In this document: positions 23,470-50,920 of the stretch, piece by piece
Position numbering within the stretch: position 1 is the stretch's first letter
Layout: each line of letters begins with the position of its first letter
NCBI GenBank assembly: GCA_964036275.1
Contig: OZ038439.1
Location: forward strand, 4,826,412 to 4,890,411
DNA length: 64,000 nt
From: Litoditis marina
Taxonomy: Eukaryota; Nematoda; Chromadorea; Rhabditida; Rhabditidae
Direction of reading: 5' to 3'
The notes under the pieces: generated by a model
The model's input: the letters and a program-made list of their open reading frames with translations, nothing else
The model's database searches: none
Told to the model about the DNA's origin: nothing
Translations under genes and position numbers: made by a program

Positions 23470-23635
23470 TCAAAGTACGGGTGCTAGAAGATCCTAGTAC
23501 TCTCGTCTTATCCAACGTAACTCGCTTTGTCTCACTGTTCCTTATACATCACGGTAGGATGTGAGAGCAGAGAAATAGCATATGTTTGAGGAGACGCAGG
23601 GTCGGATAGCCTGACTCCGTCTTGTTCAATAGCCT
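23470..23635. mobile_element. Foldback MITE, family B copy 3
   Basis: Diverged copy with AAAGTACGGGTGCTAGAAGATC, GGATGTGAGAGCAGAGAAATAGC and ATGTTTGAGGAGACGCAGG. Confidence 0.7.
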
Positions 23636-23837
23636 GACTCCGTCTTGTTTTTTCTTGTTTTCAAAAGAGCCGAAAGCAAATGTGGTTGGTTTAATGGTTA
23701 TCTCACAGTTGAATTTATAAAATCCAATTAAATTATCTGTAGAGACAAATTTAATTTCGAGTACGTTAGCGATTTATATGACACAAAACACAAGGGCGGT
23801 GTTAACACTCTGAAAGAGTCACCAATTTTCAGTCAAC

Positions 23838-24035
23838 CTAGGTAGCAAAGTAGAACCAGTCATTCAAACGTCGAACCGATTTGTATTCAGGTTTTTCCAG
23901 ATTGGTTTCCGGATCACTGCCGCGAGAGTTCGAGCTTTTGAAAAACGCCATGAACGAAACGGGAAATAAGCTTTTACCCGCGGAGCAGGAACTATGGCTG
24001 CTCCTGAAAAGCTTTAACCTAGTTACAACCATCAA
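23838..24035 (-). CDS. Unrecognised short ORF, doubtful
   Basis: A 65-codon minus-strand frame, most protein-like from the internal Met (MAFFKSSNSRGSDPETNLEK) to a stop after NDWFYFAT. A TTTTCAG acceptor lies inside the upstream half, so it could be a 3' exon. The opposite strand is also open across this stretch, which weakens the call. No family recognised; it stands alone between two genes. Confidence 0.2.
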   Translation of the reverse strand: MMVVTRLKLFRSSHSSCSAGKSLFPVSFMAFFKSSNSRGSDPETNLEKPEYKSVRRLNDWFYFAT

Positions 24036-24104
24036 TCACTACACTGATTCAAATCATATTCCCTGTTTCCTCTTAATCTTCCATTTATTTTATCGACCTA
24101 TCTC

Positions 24105-24570
24105 TTTTTCTCGCTCTCCCTCTCTTTCTCTTTCTCTTTCTATTTCTCTCTCTCTCTTTCTCTCTCCTTCTCCTTCTCCTTCTCCTTCTCTTTCTCTTTC
24201 TCTTTCTCTCCCTCTCCCTCCCTCTCTCTCCCTCTCCCTCTCCCTCCCTCTCTCTCCCTCTCCCTCCCTCTCTCTCCCTCTCCCTCCCTCTCTCTCCCTC
24301 TCCCTCCCTCTCCCTCCCTCTCTCTCCCTCTCCCTCCCTCTCTCTCCCTCCCTCTCTCTCCCTCCCTCACTCTCCCTCCTTCTCTCTCCCTCCCTCTCCC
24401 TCCTTCTCTCTCCCTCCCTCTCCCTCCCTCTCTCTCTCTCCCTCCCTCACTCTCCCTCCCTCTCTCCCCCTCCCTCTCCCTCCCTCTCTCCCCCTCCTCC
24501 CCCTCTCTCTCTCTCTCTCTCTCTCTCTTCCTCTCTCTCTCTCTCTCTCCCTCTCTCTCTCTCTCCAATT
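24105..24570. repeat. Long CT microsatellite (CTCCCT)n
   Basis: About 460 bp of CT/CCCTCT. Long Leu-Ser/Arg-Glu frames on either strand are artefacts. Confidence 0.97.
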
Positions 24571-25020
24571 GCCTTTTGTGAGTCTCTAATTTGGCATCTC
24601 TTTGATTGACAGTCCATATTGCCTTTCCCCCAACAACCACCCGAATCCCTCGAATACACACGCAAAACAAGTCAAACTTCTTTTTGCATTAAAAAACTAT
24701 GTTTTAATTCAAAGTCACACAAAGCGAAAAACAAGTGAAAGATCTTTTTGCAATGAAAAAGAAACTTCATGTACTCACGTGAATCACAGGATAGTCGAAA
24801 AGTTCAAAGTCAATGAAAAGTAGTGTTGAATCGCGAATAAATCTGTTTAATTCATTCAAAAATGATCACACCTACTTTGTGTCGAGGAAATTTAAATATA
24901 GATTCTGAAAGAAAAGTAAAACATTTTAATTTTAAAAGTATGCTTCCGGGTCTGCTGCTACATGTTCGGCCCCTAGATGGCTCGCTCGCGAACATGTCGC
25001 CTAACTCTCTCTTAATTGCG

Positions 25021-25140
25021 AACATAACGCGGTTAGAGAGAACATAACGCGGTTAGAGAGAACATAACGCGGTTAGAGAGAACATAACGCGGTTAGAGAG
25101 AACATAACGCGGTTAGAGAGAACATAACGCGGTTAGAGAG
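25021..25140. repeat. Six perfect 20-bp tandem repeats
   Basis: The unit AACATAACGCGGTTAGAGAG is repeated six times without a mismatch. Inverted relatives (ACCGCGTTATGTT) occur twice at 25604-25638, and TTGCGAACATAA occurs near 25014 and 25708. This suggests the array sits in an inverted-repeat element of roughly 24950-25740. Confidence 0.9.
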
Positions 25141-26656
25141 AACACTACGCGAAAGTTTATAATAGTTGAAAACACAGGGCGGTAGAGTTTCATACATTAT
25201 GAGAGAATTTACTTAGTTGACATATCTGATGCCATTTCTGGTGTCAGGTTGGATTTATGCTTGGTTACAAGTTCACAAAAAATGGTAACTATTAGAATCA
25301 TATAATATAAAAAACAGTCGGATGTCGGTAATCTAAATTTCTCCCTCAAAATTTCGCCTCAAACTGCAACGAACCAGTAACCTGAGGCGCAACGAGCCAG
25401 TGACTTAAGGTTCAACGACCTATTCTAGGAACCATGGCTTTCCTAAGCCTAAGCCTTTTTATTAGGTAAACTAAAGTAAATGTGACAAATTTTTAATTCT
25501 AACAGCATATATGGTTTTCTTCCTTTACACTTTGCACTGATCTGGGCAGGTTTAAATATTTCCCATAACTTCACTGATAACCAAGCCTAAAAACTGTTGG
25601 CAATACCGCGTTATGTTTTCTAGTACCGCGTTATGTTTCCAAGTTGAGCTTTATGTTCGCTGTTCAGGCTCGCTCTTCTATAATTGATTTTACGATGGTT
25701 GTCTCGCTAATTGCGAACATAAAGCTGATCTCCCTATGCTTCCGACTCCAATTTTACCTAGACTCGTAAAACTCTCGGGTGTGATAAGGTTTTAGTCCGC
25801 TCAAAAATTAGTTGAGTGAGTATGAAAAAAAGAATAGGAAACTGTTCAAACTATACAGTATACCTTGAGTGCATAAACGTCCCACTCCATGACGAATAAA
25901 AGAGAAAATAACAGAACAGTGTTTCAAATATCTTCATAACGTCTTCAATTATAAAACAATAAAAAATTCGATGTTTGATGCAAACGAATCATACAAAAAC
26001 CACATTTATTGTATTTTCGTATGTTTTGCGGACTACTGATTCTAATTCAACAAATTACTCTGAAGATGTCTTAGACCGGGCTTCTACTTTAATCGATTTC
26101 CGTTCAAAACAAACATATTGATTTTTGGACCTAGTAGGAACTCTACTTTATCGAACTTATTTTTATTGCTATTAAAAACATACATATTGATTTTTGAAAC
26201 TAGTATAAACCCAGTCTTACCCGAGACATCAAAACGTAGAACTTCTCACACAATATGATACACTTAGGCGGGAAACCCTGTAACGCAAAAGGTGCGCCAA
26301 AAGAGGACTATTCAAAACACACACAATTTCACCTATGAACAATGAAACAAATAAAAGATTACGGTAGTCATGGAAATACGGGAGACGTCGCGTCGAAAAT
26401 GTTATCAGATCACTGATCAACTGAGCACTTTTGTTGAGAGAAACGACTGCTACAATGCACAAGAAAGACACGAAAACGAACAGAATAGTGTAACTAGTTG
26501 GGGTGGGGAGAGTATTCTCACGTTCCACGTGAAAGTCACGTGAGAACGTGAATACGGTAGGTCAACAGAGGCATAATACATGGGTTTCATATTTCTATAG
26601 GGTAAAGTGGGAAAAAGTATAACTCATTGTATAGTTAAAGGCGGACTGACAAATAT

Positions 26657-26662
26657 TTTATT
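26657..26662 (-). terminator. Polyadenylation signal of unc-62
   Basis: AATAAA on the minus strand about 135 bp after the unc-62 stop at 26795; the spacing fits a compact nematode 3' UTR. Confidence 0.6.
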
Positions 26663-26794
26663 CTTTTGTTTAACCGTCTATGGAAAATGCGATTGAGTCT
26701 GTCGCTAGCTAGCTTTCGGTTCTGCGTCTGCCCTCCTTTAACATAGTCTAAACCATTTCTATGCCCCCTGACCATGCTCCGGTATACGGTATCC

Positions 26795-42142
<15,348 letters not shown>

Positions 42143-42316
42143 CTGAACCACTACTATATTACAATTGAAACATGAATATATAATATGAATTACACGTCAT
42201 GGTTCACAGGTTGGATACAAAAAGAAAGCAAAATATAATAGAATAAAATAACCACAACACATATAGTTCAATAATACACATAATTTCACATTGGAAAAAT
42301 CGGAGAGTGAGATAGG

Positions 42317-42452
42317 TTCAACTGGAAGTCACATAATAGTCACGTGATGTTAGCGTTTCAAGTACGCATCGTGCACTTTGTCGTTGCACGTTTCCGAGTT
42401 CTGCTGTGTTTAACATGTTTCACATAACTGTGCAATTGACATACAGTATATA
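42317..42452. mobile_element. MITE family A copy 2
   Basis: Contains AGTCACGTGATGTTAGCG, GCATCGTGCACTTTGTC, TTCTGCTGTGTTTAACATG and TGTGCAATTGAC. It lies about 175 bp upstream of the unc-62 start. Confidence 0.7.
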
Positions 42453-43412
42453 GTGGCGAGAATACGTGCAACACAAACGGAGAAATATACTGAAGTTGCA
42501 GTAAAAGGTAGCCGACTCAGATAAGAAACTTTAAAATATTTCACAGTTTCTTTGTGCTATTCATCACGGTTTGCAGAAACCCACTTGTTCAAATCGTTTA
42601 AATACGCTTTCTATTGGCAAAACAAATAATTCTCTCTGAAAATCGATAAAAGCGGAGCATTGGTTGATGAATGAGAATGACATACAGTAATCAGTAACTG
42701 TCCGCCTGGGCGCGAAAAAGACGAATTTGAATCCGTGGTTCGGCTGACAGGTTTTCGAACGGGTTTTTGGTGGGAAAAAGGTGAAGTTAAAAAACTTGGA
42801 AGAACTTATCTGTATGTGCTCAAAATAAGTTTGATGTAGTTGTATATAGAAAACTATTATAGGTTCAGACTTTAAAAATATGTTAAGCTGGTTTTGCGTA
42901 AGTTTTTCTTGGCTTCTCTATTTAAGGTGACGAACTTTAGATACAGTCGTTTGAACATTTTATGGTCAAAATGTCATACTTGTGACAAATTCCACGATCA
43001 TGTGAGTGTGACCGAAGCACGTGATACCAGTTAAAGTAGTAACACGGTGCCAAAAATCGAACATTATGATTGAAAGGCGCAATTTGCGAAGATAATTTAC
43101 TTTTTGTAATTTACTAATAAAAAATAATTCATCAGATTGGGGTTGCTAGAGAAATTTCCTTTTTTGTGTGTTTTTCATGTTTACTTGAATTCTGTAATTA
43201 TCTAATTTGCATAACAATTATCAAAACCTCAACTATGAAAGAAGAAAAGATAATCCGAAAGGTCGAGCAGAAAATGACAAAAGAAGGGGGGAAATGGAGT
43301 GGATTTGCCTGGTATCTTGAAACAACACAATGGTTCGAGAGGCACCAGGCTACAAAGTACGTTTACAGAGTGCTAGAGAAAATCACATTTTCGAGGATGT
43401 AGAAAAGTTATT

Positions 43413-43547
43413 TTATACTACAAGTTAATTGATTAGTCACGTAAAGTAAGCATTCTAATGGTGCATCGTGCACTTTATCATTGCATGATTGTAAATTCTG
43501 CTGTGTTTAACATATTTTACGTGACTCTGCGATTGACTAACAGTATA
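43413..43547. mobile_element. MITE family A copy 3
   Basis: TATACTACAAGTTAATTG at one end and CGATTGACTAACAGTATA at the other. The shared core GCATCGTGCACTTTATCATT is present. Confidence 0.75.
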
Positions 43548-43854
43548 CCCCGATTTACTTGAGTTTTCGGTTACCAGCTAATTTTATTATCCTTTTTCGA
43601 GAAAGTCTCAATTTTCAAGAATATTTCTATATTTAGTCTGAAAGTCAGAAAATCTAGAGATAAAATAGTTGCGATGTGGTGATATGGAAGCCGTTTAGGC
43701 AGGTGGAAAAAACTTATCAACTCGAGTCGAACAACTAGGGTCAATATCGATTTACTAGTGGAAATACCGGGAGTTGGGCGGATCGGGAAATTGGTAGAAT
43801 AGAGTTTCTGTGTTGAAAGTTGGATATACATACATCAATGCCCGTCAAAGTTGA

Positions 43855-43993
43855 GCGATAGTAAACGTCTTAATCGCACAGTCACGTGACACATGCTAAA
43901 CACAGAAGAAGTCAGAAACGTGCAATGACCAAGTGCACAATTCCTCATTAGAATGCGAACATTACGTGACCATTCAATTTACTTCTAGTATAA
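43855..43993. mobile_element. MITE family A copy 4
   Basis: Opposite orientation to copies 2 and 3: CACAGTCACGTGACACATG, CAGAAACGTGCAATGACC, CAATTTACTTCTAGTATA. Confidence 0.75.
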
Positions 43994-44224
43994 ACTTCTT
44001 TCATGGGCTTTCGCGTGTGTAAAATACTGTTGATTTGGTTTTGTTGTAGTTTACTTCACATAGATGTAAACACCGTTGTTTCTATACAAATGTAGAATTC
44101 GGCAGCGAAATTTGTGTACTCCAATAAAAATGAGAGGTTTCTCATAACTCAAGATGAATGAGGGCTTGTTGTGTAAATTTAGATGATGAATTGAAAACAT
44201 AACTGTGCGAGAGCAGGTGTACTG

Positions 44225-44500
44225 AGAGAAATAGAGAGAGGGAGAGGGGAGGGAGAGAAAGAGAGAGAGAAAGAGAGAGAGTGAGAGAGAGAGAGAGAGA
44301 GAGAGGGGGGGAGAGAAGGAGAGAGAGAGAGGGAGAGAAGGAGAGAGAGAGAGGGAGAGAGAGAATGGAGAGAGGGGAAAAGAGAGGGGGAAAGAGAGAG
44401 AGAGAAGAAAGAGAGAGGGAACAAGAAAAAAGGAGAGAACAAGAAAAAGAGAAAAGAGAGAAGAGAGAGAGTAAGAGATAAGGGAGAGAGAGAGACCGTC
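44225..44500. repeat. GA-rich microsatellite
   Basis: About 275 bp of imperfect GA/GGGAGA; frames here are artefacts. Confidence 0.95.
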
Positions 44501-47383
44501 TCTCTACCCAAGTGTGTGCAAACAGTGTCTAATGAGTGAAACGGATACAGGTGTATTAATCCCCCCTAATAGAGATTAGGAGCGTAACCCCTTTTGGGGG
44601 AGCCGCGCGGTCATTTTGGACGGGAAAGAAGGCTAATTGGGATGGGAAAGAGGGGGAGGACACGGGAAGCGGTGGGAAATCCTCGTGAGAGCACGTGGAA
44701 ACGCGTGAGTACATGATGGTGATTTACTGGTTAAGGTAGAAATGATAGACTAATTGGTATAGGAACACAGAAAAGGACACAGAAAGGATTGGCAATGGGT
44801 GAAGCACGTGAAAAGACGCGATAACGTGTGAGAGAGTAGTTCACAGGTAATATTACTGGTTAGCGTATCGAAAATGAGAAATATGTGTGAGAAGAGCTGG
44901 AGAAAACGTGAGATCGTGACGAAAGGAAGGACACGTGAATGGACGTGTGAAACTGAGAGAGCAAACTTACCGGTAGTATTACAGGTTCTGGTGGTAGAAA
45001 GGGTGGAGTACGTGAATGGAAAACAAGGGAACGACACGCGAAGAGATGAGAAAGTATACTAATAAACGGGGGAATTATGAACAGTATATTCTCCGATCCT
45101 ATGAAAAACCCAAAAATAGACTTCTAAAACTTATTTAATAAAACATAAAATAATAAATACCAGATTAAAAAAAATAATGCACAGGATAATCTCTGAATCC
45201 TATTAGAATCCCCCCAAAAGAGACTGTAGATGCCTGTTATTTACCCTAGTTACGCAACTTTTGAGTGGATATACGCGTAAACTGCCATATTGGGTTACCT
45301 CCTTAGATCTAAACCGCCCCCCTTAGAGAGAAGTTGTAAAGAGAACAAACAAAAAGAAAGAGAAGAGAGAGAGAAGAGCGAGAAACAGATGGATTAGGTG
45401 ACGGAATGGAACGAAAACTACGCCGTTTCCCTCCGCGTAACAATCATATCTAGTTCATAACTAAGCGAACCAGTAAAAATATTTTGTCACCAGAATGGTT
45501 TGCAAAATACGTCTCTTTCCCAATTTGGCAGTTTTTATAACCATTCTAATGTTTGTGAAAAGTTCACACCTCCAAAAAGATTAGTTTTGATCACAAAACC
45601 GGTTTGGCGCCATTTGGCAACAGATGGCGCCAAAGGCTGTGATTTAAACGCCATTTCAGTCAGAGTCGACGATTAGCCGAAGACTATCAAATGCGCCTCA
45701 TTTCACACGTTAAACACAAAAATGGAGACACAGCGAAAGTTGGGTACAAGGGATATTGGGAGGGCGGGGACTATGAAAACTGTAGTGGCTCGTTCTCGTA
45801 GTCGCTAATACTTGGTTTGAAAGATCTATGAAAAAAAAACAAAAAAAAACCGAAATTTGAAAGATCTTGAAAAAGGGAGGATACTTCAAAGAAAAGTTGC
45901 AGTGCAATCTCGAAATATGATACGATAGATTCAATCCGACAGTTTTACAGAATTTTAAAACGTAGTTAAAACATGAATAAAAAATGATGTATGTATAATA
46001 GCTTACACTAAAACTCAATCAACAAATGAATGTAGAATTTTTTATTGGGTGGATTTTGTCGTAAAATTACGAAAAACAAAATGAACAAAACGTCACCCAA
46101 AAACGAATGTAGTGTGTTGTTTCTAAGTTATAGTCGCGTCACTTAGGCGATAAATGATACGGTCGTAAAATGTTTCGTTTACGACTTCAGATCAGCAGAT
46201 GCAGCATAGATTGGGGGGATATATTATAATAAGGGGGTCAGGTTGGGGAGGTGGGGGAGTTTTGGCTAGACTTTGTAACAGTTTTTTAAGTTTGTAAAAG
46301 TTTACAACAGTGAAGAGTTGAAAGCTATATTTATTATTATATGGGGTTCAAATTGGACAAGGTAGGGTGGGTAGGCGGGAGTTAACTTTGTAACAGTTTA
46401 TTGAAGTCTCTAACAGTTGAAGGTAAGGGCAAAGGATCAACTTTGTAGTATAGCTGTACAACTTGAAATAATTTTTGATCAAGTTTCGACAACATACAAA
46501 GTTCAATGTTTATGTATCACCTGAATTGTATAAACTCTGCTTGTTCAAAGCTTTTTGATGCTGTTCGTTTTAACTGTATGTTTTTTTTTGAGTTGGGCTG
46601 TAGTTGTTGCAAATGACATGAAAAACGCGAACAAACGGATTTTTTTCTAGATTATAGTTATTTCTTTGGGCAATTATTGATTTCAATATTTTTCTCATCT
46701 TTGTGTTTTGTACCTTCTTCAGTGTCTTTTTTCCCGTGCCAATTGCCAACTCGTGTCCCACTATCAATCCCATTTTCGTGCCACAAAAACGAGAAAAGTG
46801 AAGAAAAAGTTTTCGTTGACCCTTCTTATCTGGCCATTTTTGCAATGAAAAGTGTTGCCATATTGGATTGGATTCGATGTTTGGGCTTCATATAAAATAG
46901 TGAATATTTGAAATATCGGGTTTTCGATGATAACCAGTGAACTTGTACAAATTTCAACAAATTGGCACAGCTGAGCGGTTCGAGATAGAAGAAACTTTCA
47001 CAGGGACATCCAACCACACAAATGTTCTGAAAAGGGGCTAACAGTTCACAACGAAGGCTTAGAAAGAAGGATTAATAACTATTTATTATCTAAACTCTAG
47101 GAAAACCAGAAAAAATCTACTCAAATGAGAAGGTAATTCTCATTTTTTATGAAAAATAGTTGGTGCAGAAAGTAGATGAAGTGAGAGTTATTGTAATGAA
47201 TACTCGAATGTTCCCCAAAACTTTCGTTAGAAGAAAAAGTCTTAATCTCATTTAATGTAAATATAATTACCTGCTTGCGTGAGAAACAGTTCATACCCAC
47301 CAAACAGGACAATTAGGAGAGAGGTTAGATGCACTGATCAGATAGCATGAGAAACTACTGTTCACGGGATAATATCATGTGAA

Positions 47384-47447
47384 ATGTTATTATTATTATT
47401 ATTATTATTCATATTATTATTATTATTATTACTATTATTATTATTAA
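47384..47447. repeat. (ATT)n microsatellite
   Basis: TTA trinucleotide run with single interruptions. Confidence 0.95.
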
Positions 47448-47599
47448 TATGTATGAGTGTAAATCTCCCTAAGACGCTGGAGTACGATAACTGGCAAAGC
47501 TTCAGAACAAAAGAAATTGATGCAAATAAAAGGATCAACTTTTTAGTTCAAAATTCGGAACTATGTCCGTTTCAATGATGTTTTACAGTAATACTTCCA

Positions 47600-48745
47600 A
47601 CATACTTTACATACCAGTCATCCCATTCACAGTACAAGGCATACGGTGGTACTTATACTTACGATACTCTCCAAGTACACATCAAAAGATAAAAATACCG
47701 TATACCACCTCAATGTTGGATGAGCAGAGACTATAGACAAAATAAGATCCTACTGAGATGAAATTCCTCGTAGTCACAGCAGAATACCGAACTACAGTAT
47801 TGAAAAGCCAGAACAAGAGAGCAATGAATATCATCAGAATAATTACTAGAGAGTGTACTCAGCGCTAGGTCACCAAACAGACCGAAAAGCCAAGAACTAC
47901 AGTACATTTCTAACACACAGCGAAATATAGAACCACAGTACGACCCGAATATTGAATGGGCAGCGACTGTCATAAGAATAATAGCTCTAGAGAAGCTAAT
48001 GTGAGAAACAGTCCTAAAGTCACTGCAGAATACGGAACTACATTACCGCCTCAATTTTAAATGGGTCACTAGTATGATAAGAATAACCACTACAGAGCGT
48101 GTACCTGAAAGAAAGTTTCGAAATACAGATCAAAATACCGGACTACAGTATACGTCCACATGGGATTGAAAGAGACTATATACGGAAAAAATTTCATAGT
48201 GTATCCAATCCAGCGCAAGGTCATCGAATACAACGCGGAGTATAGAACTACAGTACACCACCCCAACATTGAATGGACAACGACTATAATCGGATTAATT
48301 ACTAGAGGCAGAATATTTACCTACAATATACTTCCACATTGAATGGGCAGCGACCATAATAATTCTGTAGAGAACCTACTCTGAGAAACATTTTGAAAGG
48401 CACAGCAAAACTCAAAACTACAGTACACCACCCAGTAATGAACGGACCATGTTCAGAGCAGGGTTACCAAATACACAGCAAAATACATACAGTATCTCCA
48501 AATATTTGATAAGCAACTACTATACTCAGAACAACTATTCTAGACAGTAGACACCCTGCTTATAAAGCTTTTTCTCTAATACACAGCAGGAGATAGAACT
48601 ACAGTATCTAAAAGCCACCTGACAGAGACCATACTCGGATTGTTTTCTATCACACAGCTGAATATAGAACTACGATACTCCAGTCCAATATTGAATGAAC
48701 AGCGACTATAATCAGAATAATTGCTCTACAACGCCTTCTGTCATA
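47600..48745. repeat. Degenerate ~100-bp minisatellite
   Basis: Recurring GAACTACAGTA, ATTGAATGGGCAGCGACTAT, AATCAGAATAATTACTCTAG and CACAGCAAAATA blocks, about ten diverged units. No gene seen. Confidence 0.8.
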
Positions 48746-48949
48746 GTTTCTACTGTAACAATAAGCGGCCCGGGGCGTAATAAATCAACGACAGTTGGTC
48801 ACTTTCGACAGACAAAAAGACAGTTGTTGACACAGACAGAAAATGGCACGTGGGTCACGTGAAGAGGAAGAAACGTGAACGTTTGAGCGAGAGAGTGAGC
48901 ACCAACTACAGGAAAGGAACGTCTCGGGACACTCTATAGTGAGTGCCAA

Positions 48950-49132
48950 ATTTATAAATTTCTGTCTCCCGCTGGAATCGAACCTGCAAGCAAAAGTTTC
49001 GTAGCATAGAGCTAACCACTGCGCTATGAGAGCACATACCGGGCAAGCTTTGGAATCGACGACATGTGTGCGTACACAGCGGAAAGTGAGATATACAGTA
49101 CCCTCCCGCCTTTTCGTTGGCAACGACTATAT
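48950..49132 (-). mobile_element. tRNA-derived SINE, minus copy
   Basis: Minus strand ATAGCGCAGTGGTTAGCTC is an A box and GCAGGTTCGATTCCAGC a B box, with a body continuing to the AAATTTATAAATTTGG tail. An inverted relative lies at 49743-49928. Confidence 0.65.
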
Positions 49133-49742
49133 TGAAAGTGCTCTGGCCACTATACTACTAGTCAACTCTAGGTTTGTGTGCTTCAGGAGACTTTTTGGGC
49201 GAAGGTCATTAGCACAGACCGTGTACAGAGTATAATGTCAAGTTTCTAAGAATGTTTGTCTGTATGCAGCTGGTTTCAATGAATGATGAAATGTAGTATA
49301 ACTATAACTGAAAGTTGATTTCATGAAAACAATGGCCGAAAAAACAAGTTTCCGGTAGATCGAAGATCATTAACCGGGGCAATCTAAATGTGTTGATGGA
49401 CAGTGGATGATCCATCAGGGGGCGTGGCCTAAATTGCGCCATCACAGGGATTAGCAATTATGGCGGGCGGCCATAGTCAAAGAAGCGGCTAGCAACAGAC
49501 GGGTTACTGTACACTACACAGATAAGGGGTGGAGTTGAGAATTTACTTATGTAAAAATGTAGTTTTAAAGGGGTGGAGTTCAGAATTTACTTACGTGAAA
49601 TTTTGATTTTAAAGGAGGAAGTTTGGAATTCACTTACGGTAAAGTTTCAATTCCGCAGCTTGCACTAAGAATTTCTCTTGAATCTTGTCTAATACTGACA
49701 ACGTAAAAAGTTTCAGTATCAGTTTAGTCCACTACGCGTTTT

Positions 49743-49928
49743 ATAGTCGTCGCCCACGGAAAGGCGGGAGGGTACTGTATATCTCACTTTCCGCTGTGTA
49801 CGCACACAAGTCTTCGATTCCAACGCTCGCGTGCGTGTTCTCTAATAGCGCAGTGTGTGGCGCCCTGCTACGAAATTTTGCTCGCAGGTTCGATTCCGGC
49901 CAGAGACAGAAATTTATGAATTTGGCAC
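49743..49928 (+). mobile_element. tRNA-derived SINE, plus copy
   Basis: Complementary to 48950-49132 through GGCGGGAGGGTACTGTATAT, CTCACTTTCCGCTGTGTACG and the tRNA-like part (AATAGCGCAGTGTGTGGCGC, GCAGGTTCGATTCCGGCC). Confidence 0.65.
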
Positions 49929-50123
49929 CCCGTTTTCAACTTTAAAAAAGTCCTAATGTGAAGAGTGTCTTTTGGATTTCAGCTGTTGCCGTTTTTACAG
50001 TGATCAGTTCTATTAACGAAGTTCACTAAACTCATTGTTTCCAATTCACAGCGTGAGAGGCAAAGTAGGAAAATTGACCTTTTGACAGAGGCGGGATGAC
50101 TGTACATCATTGAGAAGTTGAAC

Positions 50124-50258
50124 TATACTAGAAGTCAATTGAACAGTCACGTAAAGTTGGCATTCTAATGAGGAATTGTGCACTTTGTCATTACACGTTT
50201 CTGAGTTCTGCTGTGTTCGACATGTTTTACGTGACTGTGCAATTGACTAAGAGTATAC
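50124..50258. mobile_element. MITE family A copy 5
   Basis: Best-preserved copy: TATACTAGAAGTCAATTG and CAATTGACTAAGAGTATA ends, CAGTCACGTAAAGTT and TTTTACGTGACTG subterminal inverted. Confidence 0.8.
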
Positions 50259-50794
50259 TGTAGCTTAGGAATGAATGGAATGAAGTATACTGTGGACCGA
50301 GCTAGATCCCGGGTGTCAGTAACTAATGGAATACCAGCTGGGTACGATATAACTTTGAATACAAGTACATTCTCCACCGAAAATGAGAATCAAGTTGATT
50401 TCGCACTCTAAAACTATAGGGGCTCCGGACGTAGTAGTACGGTACTGGGAGCTTAGAAATAGAAAAGTATCAATTAAACGAAAAGACACGGTATTCGCAT
50501 TTTAACATTGCAAATACAATATATTTGATATATTTTATTTAGAGGGCTGAAATGGGAGAGACTACGGTACCACGGTACCACCAACTGAGAAATGGACTTA
50601 GTAGAAAAGTAACCAAACAAAGTACAATAAATGAACGAAGTACACTTTTTGAGATATAAAATACACTTTTTAGATATATATCTTATTTAGAGGAAGAAAT
50701 CGGAGAGAATTAGCATTGTGGGGCTGACAACTGGCGGTCTTGGGGGAAGCTTTGAGTGAAGGGGGGAAAGCTCTGTCAATCATTTTATGAATCT

Positions 50795-50920
50795 ATAATA
50801 GAGAGAGAAAGAGAGAGGGAGAGATGGAGATAGAGAAAGGAATGGAGGGAGAGAGAGAAAGAGAGAGCAAGAGAGAATGAGACAGAGAGAAAGAGAGAGA
50901 CAGAGTAAGCTTGAAAGGAA
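50795..50920. repeat. GA-rich tract
   Basis: Imperfect GAGAGA. Confidence 0.9.

Larger units (their letters stand above)
18955..23837. other. Gene-free interval with repeats
   Basis: No frame here shows splice-consistent, protein-like sequence. It contains a TAA/ATT microsatellite (19365-19460), a G/C-run repeat (21980-22335), MITE copies (21322 and 23470) and a TTCTA repeat (23223-23252). The 5' regulatory sequence of the SOD/TIL gene should lie at its left edge. Confidence 0.6.

Noticed and set aside
23881..24670. 242-codon plus-strand and 176-codon minus-strand frames over the CT tract
   Set aside because: Almost all Leu-Ser-Pro or Arg-Glu-Gly from dinucleotide repeats; no real gene sequence.
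46980..47032. Possible minus-strand exon (CVVGCPCESFFYLEPL) with an acceptor
   Set aside because: No partner exon or donor in phase; a short Cys-containing stretch alone is not evidence.
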